Origin: Ruminococcus sp.
GTDB taxonomy: Bacteria; Bacillota; Clostridia; Oscillospirales; Acutalibacteraceae
Direction of reading: 5' to 3'
Length of the DNA stretch: 64,000 nt
Assembly (NCBI GenBank): GCA_003521625.1
Contig: DPHV01000024.1
Coordinates: 470,271-534,270, forward strand
Shown here: piece by piece, positions 24,682 to 31,837 of the stretch
Position numbering within the stretch: position 1 is the stretch's first letter
How the letters are laid out: the number at the start of each line of letters is the position of its first letter
Notes under the pieces: model-generated
Told to the model about the DNA's origin: nothing
The model's input: the letters and a program-made list of their open reading frames with translations, nothing else
Database searches by the model: none
Translations under genes and position numbers: made by a program

Positions 24682-26634
24682 CTATGCATTTTCTATATCA
24701 TCAAGCACGCTGTCGATTACGGCGAGGAGCTTTTGATAAGCAAGCTCCTTGGTTGTATTTTCAAGCTGTGCAGCCGCCATAGTCTGGTGACCGCCTCCGC
24801 CGAGCTGTTCCATAATAATCTGAACGTTCAGCTTGCCGTAGCTTCGTGCCGAGATATTCATTCTGTTATTATCCTCAAAAACAACAAACGATGCGTCCAC
24901 ACCCTGAAGTGTGAGCATTTCGTCAGCCGCCTGAGCCGCCGCAAGCCTAATATCGTCCGTATGCTTTTTTGAAACTGAAACAGCACAACCCCTGTATATA
25001 TTGGAGCTGCAGACAATTTCAACCTTTTCACGATATGTATCTATGCTGTCAGAGAACATTCCTTTGACGGTAAGCGTGTTTGCACCTTTTTTGCGCAGAT
25101 AAGCCGCCGCCTCAAAGGTGCGTACTCCTGTTTTGAGAATAAAATTCTTTGTGTCAAGCATTATTCCTGCAAGAAGTGCGTCTGCCTGAACATAGCCGAG
25201 CGCCTTGTCGTCAAGACAGCTTATAATTTCACTGCACATTTCGGCTGATGATGACGCAGAAGGCTCGTGACAGAACACAAGCGCATTGTCTATGTAATTT
25301 ACAGCCTTTCTGTGGTGGTCTATTACAACAACTCTTTTGCACTTCTCATAGAGTTGTGCGCTTTCAAGAGAATTTTTGAGGTGCGTGTCAACTATAATAA
25401 GCAACGACTTCGGTGTTACGCCTCTGATTGCTTCGTCAGGCGTAATAAATACGCCTGTGTCGATTCTGTCTTCAACGTATGAAACAAGCTGTTTCGCCAT
25501 TGAGGTTTCCTTATCAATGACAACTTTGCAGTAGCGGCGGAAGGACTTTTCCATTATACATTGAAGTCCTACAGCCGAGCCTACGCAGTCGAGGTCGGAA
25601 AAGCGGTGTCCCATAATAAACACCTTGTCGCAGTCGACAACTGCACGGCTTATTGCGTTGGCAATTACACGCATTCTCACCTTGCTGACCTTTTCAGCCG
25701 CAGCGGCTGTACCGCCGAAGAACTCATAGCTGTTATCCTTGATTACGGCTACCTGATCGCCGCCTCTGCCAAGCGCCATTTCAAGCGCTTTTCGTGCGTT
25801 AAGCTCACTGTCTTTAAGTGATTTTGAGCCTCGGCAAAGACCAACGGAGATTGTAGCAATGTGATTGTTTACGTTGATTGAGCGGATTTCCTTGAGAATC
25901 GGGAACTTCAGCGCAATCATTTTTTCAACGTCTGAATCTCTGAAAATTATAATATATCGGTTTGTACCGATTTTCTTGTAGAGTGCTCCGTATTCAGCCG
26001 CCCATTTCTGGAGATTTGTTTCTACAGTAAGGCTGACCTCTGAATAAGCTTCGTCGGAGTCGCTTGAAAAATCCTCTGCATTGTCAAAGGTTATGATAGC
26101 AACACAGGGAAGCGTTGACTGATACTCACGTACCATTGACTTGTAATATGTATTTTCAATAAAATGACATATTACGCCGTCACCGACAGACAAGCAGAAA
26201 ACGGTGTATTCCCTGCCGTCAACGGCTACATCCTCTCCCTCGCCGTCCTTGATGTCTTCAATATCAAAGCCTGAAAGATAGGAGTTGATGTTTTCGCCCT
26301 CGGGACTTTTTCCGCCGCACATTGCCTTTCGGAATCGTGCGTTGCACCAGAGAATATCGCCCTGTGAACCTGAAACGGCAACGGGATATTTATATTTTTC
26401 AAGATGTTCGGGATTTAGACCCTTGATTTTTTCGGCAGCGTTCTTAACAGTATTGTTAATGTAACTGCGAAAACGAAGTGATATGACGAAAACTACCGCA
26501 ATTGCCGCTACGGAAATTCCAAGCTCAATATAGCACAAAACAATGTTATAATCAAAGGAAGCAAATGCCATAAGCAACATAACCGCAGCGAAGATTATAA
26601 ACCACGGAGTAAGCGTCCAATGCTTTTTTCTCAT
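24682..26634 (-). CDS. gdpP: GdpP-type cyclic-di-AMP phosphodiesterase (DHH family)
   Basis: 650 residues: two N-terminal transmembrane helices, a PAS-like region (about 80-160), a degenerate GGDEF domain (about 170-300), then a DHH/DHHA1 phosphoesterase. Catalytic signatures GHRFSDLDCVGS, VVIDHHRKA and the C-terminal GGGHQTMAAAQ are intact, so hydrolysis of c-di-AMP to pApA is expected. c-di-AMP controls potassium and wall homeostasis in Firmicutes. It is placed just upstream of rplI, as in Bacillus and Staphylococcus. Confidence 0.92.
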   Translation of the reverse strand: MRKKHWTLTPWFIIFAAVMLLMAFASFDYNIVLCYIELGISVAAIAVVFVISLRFRSYINNTVKNAAEKIKGLNPEHLEKYKYPVAVSGSQGDILWCNARFRKAMCGGKSPEGENINSYLSGFDIEDIKDGEGEDVAVDGREYTVFCLSVGDGVICHFIENTYYKSMVREYQSTLPCVAIITFDNAEDFSSDSDEAYSEVSLTVETNLQKWAAEYGALYKKIGTNRYIIIFRDSDVEKMIALKFPILKEIRSINVNNHIATISVGLCRGSKSLKDSELNARKALEMALGRGGDQVAVIKDNSYEFFGGTAAAAEKVSKVRMRVIANAISRAVVDCDKVFIMGHRFSDLDCVGSAVGLQCIMEKSFRRYCKVVIDKETSMAKQLVSYVEDRIDTGVFITPDEAIRGVTPKSLLIIVDTHLKNSLESAQLYEKCKRVVVIDHHRKAVNYIDNALVFCHEPSASSSAEMCSEIISCLDDKALGYVQADALLAGIMLDTKNFILKTGVRTFEAAAYLRKKGANTLTVKGMFSDSIDTYREKVEIVCSSNIYRGCAVSVSKKHTDDIRLAAAQAADEMLTLQGVDASFVVFEDNNRMNISARSYGKLNVQIIMEQLGGGGHQTMAAAQLENTTKELAYQKLLAVIDSVLDDIENA

Positions 26635-26750
26635 ATTATCCCTCTATGTAAGTTTTGAGTGTGAAGTGTGAAGTGTGGAGTAAAGGGTCGCTACGCTCCG
26701 AATTTGTAATGTTGCGTGTTGTAAAGAAAAGTTTGTTTGATGAACTAATT

Positions 26751-26829
26751 TTGATATATTGGTAACGTTTCGGGACATATAGGAACCCGTCCCCCACGAA
26801 ATTAAATTCAAACGTTACCTATATATCAA
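26751..26829. repeat. 79-bp inverted-repeat element between rnj and gdpP
   Basis: Left arm TTGATATATTGGTAACGTTT (26751-26770) pairs with the right arm at 26810-26829 at 19 of 20 positions. The interior carries a GGGAC...GTCCC palindrome (26772-26800). The remainder of the 286-bp gap is low-complexity (repeated GAAGTGTG) with no gene seen. Confidence 0.7.
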
Positions 26830-26920
26830 TTTAAAATTCGGGCATCCGTTTTTTCAAAGCAATCCGATTTTTCCGCTCGACCGCAACTCCACTCTCCAAT
26901 CTCAACACTCCACTCTATTA

Positions 26921-28777
26921 TTATACCTCCTGTAGGATAGGAAGTATCATAGGTGCACGGCGTGTTTTCTGACCAATCAGCTTTGACACGTCGTCCTTTA
27001 TTCTGTTTTTGATTACGCCCCACTCGTGAATGTTATTCTCGGCACAATCCTCGAGAATATTCAGGGCAACTCTTTTGACCTCTTCAAGAAGTCCCTCACT
27101 TTCACGGACGTAGACAAAGCCTCGTGAAACAATGTCGGGTCCGCTGATTACGTGACCGTCGTAAACGTCGAGCGAAGCAACGATTATTATAAGTCCGTCC
27201 TGACCGAGATGCTTACGGTCACGAAGAACTATGCTTCCTACGTCGCCTACGCCGAGTCCGTCAACAAACACCTTGCCTGCCTGAACGGGCGCAAGCTCCT
27301 TCATATAATTCTCATTGATTTCAGCAACACTGCCGACATCTCCGATAAATATATTCTTTCTTTCCATTCCGAGATACTGGGCAAGCTCTGCATGCTTCTG
27401 AAGGTGCTTCTGCTCGCCGTGAACCGGAATAAAGTATTTCGGCTTGACGAGTCGGTGGATAATTTTAAGCTCCTCCTGACAGGCGTGTCCCGAAACGTGA
27501 ACGTCGTACATCGACTCGTAGATAACCTTACAGCCCTTTTTGAGAAGCTCGTCAACTACGTTTCCGACTGTCTTTTCGTTGCCGGGAATGGGGTTTGCGG
27601 AAATGATAATAAAATCACCCTCGCCCACCATAACCTTGCGGTGGTCTGAATAAGCCATTCTTGACAGTGCGCTCATAGGCTCGCCCTGACTGCCCGTTGT
27701 AACAAGCACAACCTGCTGTGGCATATACTTGTCGAGCATATCAATATCTATAATAATATTCTCGGGCACGTGAAGATAGCCTAAACTGCTTGCAACATCC
27801 ATATAGTTGACCATACTTCTGCCCGAAAAAGCTACTTTTCTGCCATACTTTTCGGCACAGTTGATAATCTGCTGAACTCTGTTTACGTTTGAAGCAAAGG
27901 TTGCTATGATTATTCTGTAGTTTTCGGCACTTCTGAAAAGGCTGTCAAGGCTGTCGGATACCATTCTTTCGGTCGGAGTGTAACCCGAACGGTTGGCGTT
28001 GGTGCTTTCGGCAAGGAGTGCAAGAACGCCCTCGTCGCCTACTCTTGCAATGCTTGAAAGGTCAATCATATCACCGGTAATCGGTGTGCAGTCGATTTTG
28101 AAGTCGCCTGTATGAACAATAGTACCTGCGGGAGTTTTGATTGCAAAAGCAACTGCGTCGGGTATTGAATGGTTAACGTGAATAAACTGTACGCTCATAC
28201 AGCCGAGCTTTATTGTGTCGCCTGCATTGACAACATTGAGCTGGGTTTTATTGTAAAGGCTGTGCTCCTTGAGCTTGTTGCCGACAAGTCCTAATGTAAG
28301 CGGAGTGCCGTATATCGGAACATTTACCTTTGAAAGGAGAAACGGCAGACCGCCGATATGGTCCTCGTGACCGTGAGTGAGGACTATGCCCTTTACCCTC
28401 TCGTAATTCTGCTCAATGTACGAGAAATCGGGAATTACAAGGTCAACACCGAGCATATCGCCATCGGGAAACGCCATTCCGCAGTCAACGATTATTATGT
28501 CGTTTTCACATTCGATAAGTGTAATATTCTTTCCGATTTCATTCAGTCCGCCGAGAAAAGCAATTTTTACAGACGGCTTACGAACAGTTTTTTGTATTCC
28601 GTTCTTTACATAAGGCTTTTTCTTGTAGCTTTTCTTGCCTTTCTGCGAAAAGTCATAGCCCGAACGGCTCTGTGCATTAAAAGAACCCTTTGTAAATTGC
28701 TTTGAATTGTTTTTCTTACCCTTTGAGTACCTGTTCTGCTTCGCATTATAATTTTCTTTTCTTGTTTCTGTACTCAC
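26921..28777 (-). CDS. rnj: Ribonuclease J
   Basis: 618-residue metallo-beta-lactamase/beta-CASP nuclease for mRNA decay and rRNA processing, with both endonuclease and 5' exonuclease activity in the family. Metal motif LTHGHEDHIGGLP, HTGDFKID, the beta-CASP stretch and HVSGHACQEELK are present. The first about 60 residues form a Lys/Asn/Ser-rich basic extension not found in Bacillus RNase J1. The GTG start follows GGAGGTAAATTT. It is the only RNase J in the window, so RnjA versus RnjB cannot be decided. Confidence 0.93.
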   Translation of the reverse strand: MSTETRKENYNAKQNRYSKGKKNNSKQFTKGSFNAQSRSGYDFSQKGKKSYKKKPYVKNGIQKTVRKPSVKIAFLGGLNEIGKNITLIECENDIIIVDCGMAFPDGDMLGVDLVIPDFSYIEQNYERVKGIVLTHGHEDHIGGLPFLLSKVNVPIYGTPLTLGLVGNKLKEHSLYNKTQLNVVNAGDTIKLGCMSVQFIHVNHSIPDAVAFAIKTPAGTIVHTGDFKIDCTPITGDMIDLSSIARVGDEGVLALLAESTNANRSGYTPTERMVSDSLDSLFRSAENYRIIIATFASNVNRVQQIINCAEKYGRKVAFSGRSMVNYMDVASSLGYLHVPENIIIDIDMLDKYMPQQVVLVTTGSQGEPMSALSRMAYSDHRKVMVGEGDFIIISANPIPGNEKTVGNVVDELLKKGCKVIYESMYDVHVSGHACQEELKIIHRLVKPKYFIPVHGEQKHLQKHAELAQYLGMERKNIFIGDVGSVAEINENYMKELAPVQAGKVFVDGLGVGDVGSIVLRDRKHLGQDGLIIIVASLDVYDGHVISGPDIVSRGFVYVRESEGLLEEVKRVALNILEDCAENNIHEWGVIKNRIKDDVSKLIGQKTRRAPMILPILQEV

Positions 28778-29033
28778 AAATTTACCTCCATATTTTCTTA
28801 AGATTCTGAAATATATATAGAAAGGCTTTTATTCTCCTGTCAAAGACGAATATTTAACGACCATATTCAAGGGAGAGTAAAATTCTTTCTTTTATAATCC
28901 GTAAGCATCAAACGGATTTATTCCCTGTAATAAAGTATTAGCAGTAGAAAGTGAAAAAAACACTGCAACAAAATAAGCATATACTGCTCCGAGTATATAT
29001 ATTCATATTATTTTAACTCATACACCTTAATAA
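28778..29033 (-). promoter_or_regulatory. Long AT-rich leader of rnj, with possible upstream ORF
   Basis: The 466-bp gap between rnj and rnhA contains divergent promoters and a leader of about 225 nt in front of rnj. The leader holds a 20-codon reading frame (28918-28980) and a small hairpin AATCCGT...ACGGATT. Nothing resembling a known riboswitch was recognised. Confidence 0.4.
28918..28980 (-). CDS. Possible 20-residue hydrophobic leader peptide upstream of rnj
   Basis: ATG at 28980 with GGAG 7 nt upstream. The 20 residues run MLILLQCFFHFLLLILYYRE to a TAA. The composition is that of a single hydrophobic helix. It lies inside the predicted rnj leader, downstream of the promoter at 29010-29039. 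It could be a leader peptide or chance in AT-rich DNA. Confidence 0.3.
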   Translation of the reverse strand: MLILLQCFFHFLLLILYYRE

Positions 29034-29039
29034 TGTCAA
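29010..29039 (-). promoter_or_regulatory. Candidate promoter for rnj
   Basis: Minus strand -35 TTGACA (29039-29034), 18-bp spacer, -10 TAAAAT (29015-29010). It implies a start point near 29003 and a leader of about 225 nt. Confidence 0.6.
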
Positions 29040-29183
29040 TACATTAAAAGAATTATAATTTATATTTTGGGTGCACAGAGTAAATTCTTACAATTTTAAT
29101 AGGAATTTGAATTTTATTATAAAAATTCAGCCGTTTTATTAATATTATGCTCCGTTTTTGGCAAAATAATAACTAAATAATGG

Positions 29184-29212
29184 TTGCATTTGTGAATTAT
29201 GCGTATTATAAT
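29184..29212 (+). promoter_or_regulatory. Promoter for rnhA-nifS-nifU
   Basis: -35 TTGCAT (29184-29189), 17-bp spacer, perfect -10 TATAAT (29207-29212). Transcription would begin near 29219, downstream of the in-frame ATG at 29199, so that ATG cannot be used; the TTG at 29244 is the start. Confidence 0.75.
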
Positions 29213-29243
29213 ATTAGTCGAACGTCAATTAAGGAGAATACGC

Positions 29244-29681
29244 TTGAAACAGGTTGAAATTTTTACCGACGGCGCTTGCAGCGGAAATCCGGGTCCAGGA
29301 GGCTGGGGCGCAGTCCTGCGCTACAACGGGCACGAACGTGAGATGTCGGGCGGAGAAGCAAATACAACTAACAACAGAATGGAGCTTTCCGCAGTAATCA
29401 ATGCACTTGAAGCGCTTAAGGAGCCGTGCAAGGTAACGCTGTACAGCGATTCCCAGTATGTGTGCAACGCATTAAAGCTCGGCTGGGCTAAAAAATGGAA
29501 GGCAAACAACTGGATGCGCAACAAAAAAGAGCCTGCGCTGAATCCTGAGCTGTGGGACAGGCTTTTAAAGCTCTGCGACATTCACGAGGTTGATGTTATA
29601 TGGGTAAAAGGTCACGCCGGTCACCCTGAAAACGAAAGGTGCGACCGACTCGCTGTTGCCGCGGCACAGCAATATGCATAA
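29244..29681 (+). CDS. rnhA: Ribonuclease HI
   Basis: About 145 residues. Degrades RNA in RNA-DNA hybrids. The four carboxylates are visible in VEIFTDGACSGNPGPGGWG (Asp), RMELSAVINAL (Glu), LYSDSQYV (Asp) and ENERCDRLA (Asp), with GHAGH supplying the His. The TTG start at 29244 follows AAGGAG by 7 nt and is supported by the promoter position. It is first in an operon with nifS and nifU. Confidence 0.94.
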   Translation: MKQVEIFTDGACSGNPGPGGWGAVLRYNGHEREMSGGEANTTNNRMELSAVINALEALKEPCKVTLYSDSQYVCNALKLGWAKKWKANNWMRNKKEPALNPELWDRLLKLCDIHEVDVIWVKGHAGHPENERCDRLAVAAAQQYA

Positions 29682-29701
29682 ATCAGACGAAGGTGATATA
29701 T

Positions 29702-30895
29702 ATGAGAAATATTTATGCCGACAACTCGGCTACAACTGCTCTTGCACCGTCGGTGCTTGAAAAAATGATGCCCTACCTCACCGAGGTCTACGGCAACCCC
29801 TCAAGCCTTTACCATATCGGCGGCAAGGCTAAAGAAGCTGTTGAGAAATCAAGAGCTAATATCGCAAAAAATCTCGGAGCCGCTTCACCGAGTGAAATTT
29901 TCTTTACTTCGGGTGGAAGCGAGTCCGATAACTGGGCTTTAAAGGGCGTTTGCCACGCTCTGAAAGCAAAGGGTAAAAAACACATCATCACTTCAAAATT
30001 TGAGCATCACGCTATTCTTCATACGTGCGCCGCTCTTGAAAAAGATGGTTTTGAGGTAACATATCTTGACGTTTACGAAAACGGTATTGTTAAACCCGAG
30101 GACGTTGAAAACGCTATTCGTGAGGATACTGCTATTGTATCTATTATGTATGCAAACAACGAAATCGGCACAATTCAGCCGATTGCCGAAATCGGCGCAA
30201 TCTGCAAAAAGCACGGCGTTCTTTTCCACACCGACGCTGTTCAGGCGGCAGGATATGTCAGAATTAATGTTGTTGAGCAGAACATTGACCTGCTTTCGAT
30301 GACCGCTCACAAAATTCACGGACCCAAGGGCTGCGGCTTGCTTTACGTAAGACGAGGCGTTAAGATAGACAACCTTATCGAAGGCGGCGCACAGGAAAGA
30401 AACAGACGTGCAGGCACTGAAAATGTTGCAGGCATTGTAGGACTTGACGCTGCACTTCAGCTTTCGGTTGACACAATGGACGAAAGAAACGCAAAGCTTG
30501 TAAAAATGCGTGATCGACTGATTGACGGACTTTTAAAAATTGAGCGTTCAAGACTTAACGGCGACAGAGTTCACCGTCTGCCGGGTAACGTAAATATGTG
30601 CTTTGAGGGAATTGAGGGTGAAAGCCTTTTGTTAAAGCTTGACCTTTGCGGAATTTCCGCTTCTTCAGGTTCAGCCTGCACTTCGGGAAGTCTTGACCCA
30701 AGCCACGTTCTGCTTGCAATCGGTCTTCCCCACGAAATTGCTCACGGCAGTATGCGCCTTTCGTTCTCTGACGAGAACTCCGAGGAGGATATTGACTATA
30801 TCCTCGAAAAGGTGCCCGAGATTGTCAGTTATTTAAGAGCTATGTCACCGCTTTGGGAAAAAATCAAGAAAGACGAAGCGGCACAAAACTCTTAA
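29702..30895 (+). CDS. nifS: Cysteine desulfurase, NifS/IscS type
   Basis: About 397 residues. PLP enzyme that takes sulfur from cysteine for iron-sulfur clusters and passes it to the adjacent NifU scaffold. The PLP lysine lies in SMTAHKIHGPKGCG; the catalytic cysteine lies in SSGSACTSGSLDPSHVL, a group I loop. The ATG at 29702 follows AAGGTGA; the open frame begins earlier at 29639 inside rnhA. No IscR-type regulator is adjacent. Confidence 0.92.
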   Translation: MRNIYADNSATTALAPSVLEKMMPYLTEVYGNPSSLYHIGGKAKEAVEKSRANIAKNLGAASPSEIFFTSGGSESDNWALKGVCHALKAKGKKHIITSKFEHHAILHTCAALEKDGFEVTYLDVYENGIVKPEDVENAIREDTAIVSIMYANNEIGTIQPIAEIGAICKKHGVLFHTDAVQAAGYVRINVVEQNIDLLSMTAHKIHGPKGCGLLYVRRGVKIDNLIEGGAQERNRRAGTENVAGIVGLDAALQLSVDTMDERNAKLVKMRDRLIDGLLKIERSRLNGDRVHRLPGNVNMCFEGIEGESLLLKLDLCGISASSGSACTSGSLDPSHVLLAIGLPHEIAHGSMRLSFSDENSEEDIDYILEKVPEIVSYLRAMSPLWEKIKKDEAAQNS

Positions 30896-30936
30896 TAATA
30901 TATACATTATATAGAATCAAGGAGGTTTAAGATACT

Positions 30937-31365
30937 ATGGCATATTCCGAAAAGGTTATGGACCATTTTGCAAATCCCCGCAACGTAGGCGAAATTGAAA
31001 ACGCTGATGGTATCGGCGAGGTTGGCAACTCCAAATGCGGAGATATTATGAAAATGTACATCAAGGTTGAGGACGACGTTATTACCGACGTTAAATTCAA
31101 GACCTTTGGTTGCGGTGCCGCTATTGCAACAAGCAGTATGGCTACCGAGATGATTAAGGGCAAGTCAATAAGTGACGCGCTCAAGCTCACTAACAAGGCT
31201 GTTATGGAGGCTCTTGACGGACTTCCGCCTGTAAAGGTGCACTGCTCTGTACTTGCCGAGCAGGCAATTAAAGCCGCTATTTCCGACTACTACACACGCA
31301 AGGGAATTGACCCCGAACCATTTGTTGGCAAAGTTCCCGAGTGTGACGAGTGCGGTTGCCACTGA
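30937..31365 (+). CDS. nifU: Iron-sulfur cluster scaffold NifU/IscU
   Basis: 142-residue scaffold on which clusters are built. The three cluster cysteines are recognisable in GNSKCGD, FGCGAAIATSS and VHCSVLAE. A short Cys-rich tail (ECDECGCH) follows. The RBS AAGGAGG is 7-8 nt before the ATG. Last gene of the rnhA-nifS-nifU operon, followed by a terminator. Confidence 0.93.
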   Translation: MAYSEKVMDHFANPRNVGEIENADGIGEVGNSKCGDIMKMYIKVEDDVITDVKFKTFGCGAAIATSSMATEMIKGKSISDALKLTNKAVMEALDGLPPVKVHCSVLAEQAIKAAISDYYTRKGIDPEPFVGKVPECDECGCH

Positions 31366-31385
31366 TGTAATTTTATTATAAAAAT

Positions 31386-31421
31386 TGAGGACTGTTCATT
31401 TTGCGTGAACAGTCCTTTTTT
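31386..31421 (+). terminator. Terminator after nifU
   Basis: GGACTGTTCA, loop TTTTGCG, TGAACAGTCC, then TTTTTTC. Perfect 10-bp stem. Confidence 0.92.
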
Positions 31422-31469
31422 CTTTTATGCATTTATTAAATTTAATATCAACCAAAATTTGTCCGTATC

Positions 31470-31498
31470 TTGTCACAGTAGGTTTGATATTATATAGA
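31470..31498 (+). promoter_or_regulatory. Promoter for the 11-codon ORF
   Basis: -35 TTGTCA (31470-31475), 17-bp spacer, -10 TATAGA (31493-31498). Inverted arms TAATATCAACC (31443-31453) and GGTTTGATATTA (31481-31492) bracket the -35 and abut the -10, a possible operator. Confidence 0.6.
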
Positions 31499-31532
31499 CA
31501 CAACAAAGGTAAAACAACGAAAGGAGATACTT

Positions 31533-31568
31533 ATGTTCTACATTTTACGTTGGTTATTTAAAGATTAA
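31533..31568 (+). CDS. Free-standing 11-residue micropeptide gene
   Basis: The frame ATG...TAA encodes MFYILRWLFKD, with a consensus RBS AAAGGAGATACTT immediately upstream. A promoter lies 35 bp before it and a strong terminator 20 bp after it, so it forms a complete transcription unit of about 120 nt. The next gene downstream is on the opposite strand, which argues against it being an attenuator leader. The peptide is hydrophobic and amphipathic with a basic/acidic end. No known family was recognised; alternatives are an sRNA with an incidental ORF or a type I toxin-like peptide. Confidence 0.5.
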   Translation: MFYILRWLFKD

Positions 31569-31587
31569 TTATGATATAATAATGAAC

Positions 31588-31624
31588 GGTCAGGATTCAT
31601 TGAGCGGAACCCTGACCTTTTTTT
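31588..31624 (+). terminator. Terminator of the micropeptide unit
   Basis: GGTCAGG-A-TTC, loop ATTGAGCG, GAA-C-CCTGACC, then TTTTTTT. The T run is only on the plus strand, so it serves the 11-codon ORF rather than copA. Confidence 0.88.
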
Positions 31625-31633
31625 GTGCATCAA

Positions 31634-31837
31634 TTATTCAACAACTGTGTAGCCTTTGTCCTCTACCGCCTTTTTAAGCGTTTCAAACGGCACGTCCTTT
31701 TCAAGTGTTACAACGGCTGTTCCGTTTTTGTGACTCGCTTCAGCCTGAGTTACGCCGTCAAGCTCTTCGAGCGTTTTCTTAACGGTTGCCTCACAGTGAG
31801 GACACATCATTCCTTCAATTTTTATTGTCTTTTGCAT
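31634..31837 (-). CDS. Possible separately translated CopZ-like copper chaperone within copA
   Basis: An in-frame ATG at 31837 (copA codon 767) follows AAAAGGAG by 9 nt, a better RBS than expected by chance. Initiation here would give a 67-residue protein MQKTIKIEGMMCPHCEATVK..., the exact size and start of a CopZ chaperone (CxxC metal site and beta-alpha-beta fold). It may be a once-separate copZ now fused in frame to copA, with both products made. Confidence 0.5.
   Translation of the reverse strand: MQKTIKIEGMMCPHCEATVKKTLEELDGVTQAEASHKNGTAVVTLEKDVPFETLKKAVEDKGYTVVE

Noticed and set aside
27152..27649. 165-residue plus-strand ORF inside rnj
   Set aside because: It is the complement of a well-conserved RNase J coding region, with no RBS or promoter; a shadow frame.
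31386..31624. 11-codon ORF as an attenuator leader peptide
   Set aside because: No plus-strand gene follows its terminator; the next gene is copA on the minus strand.
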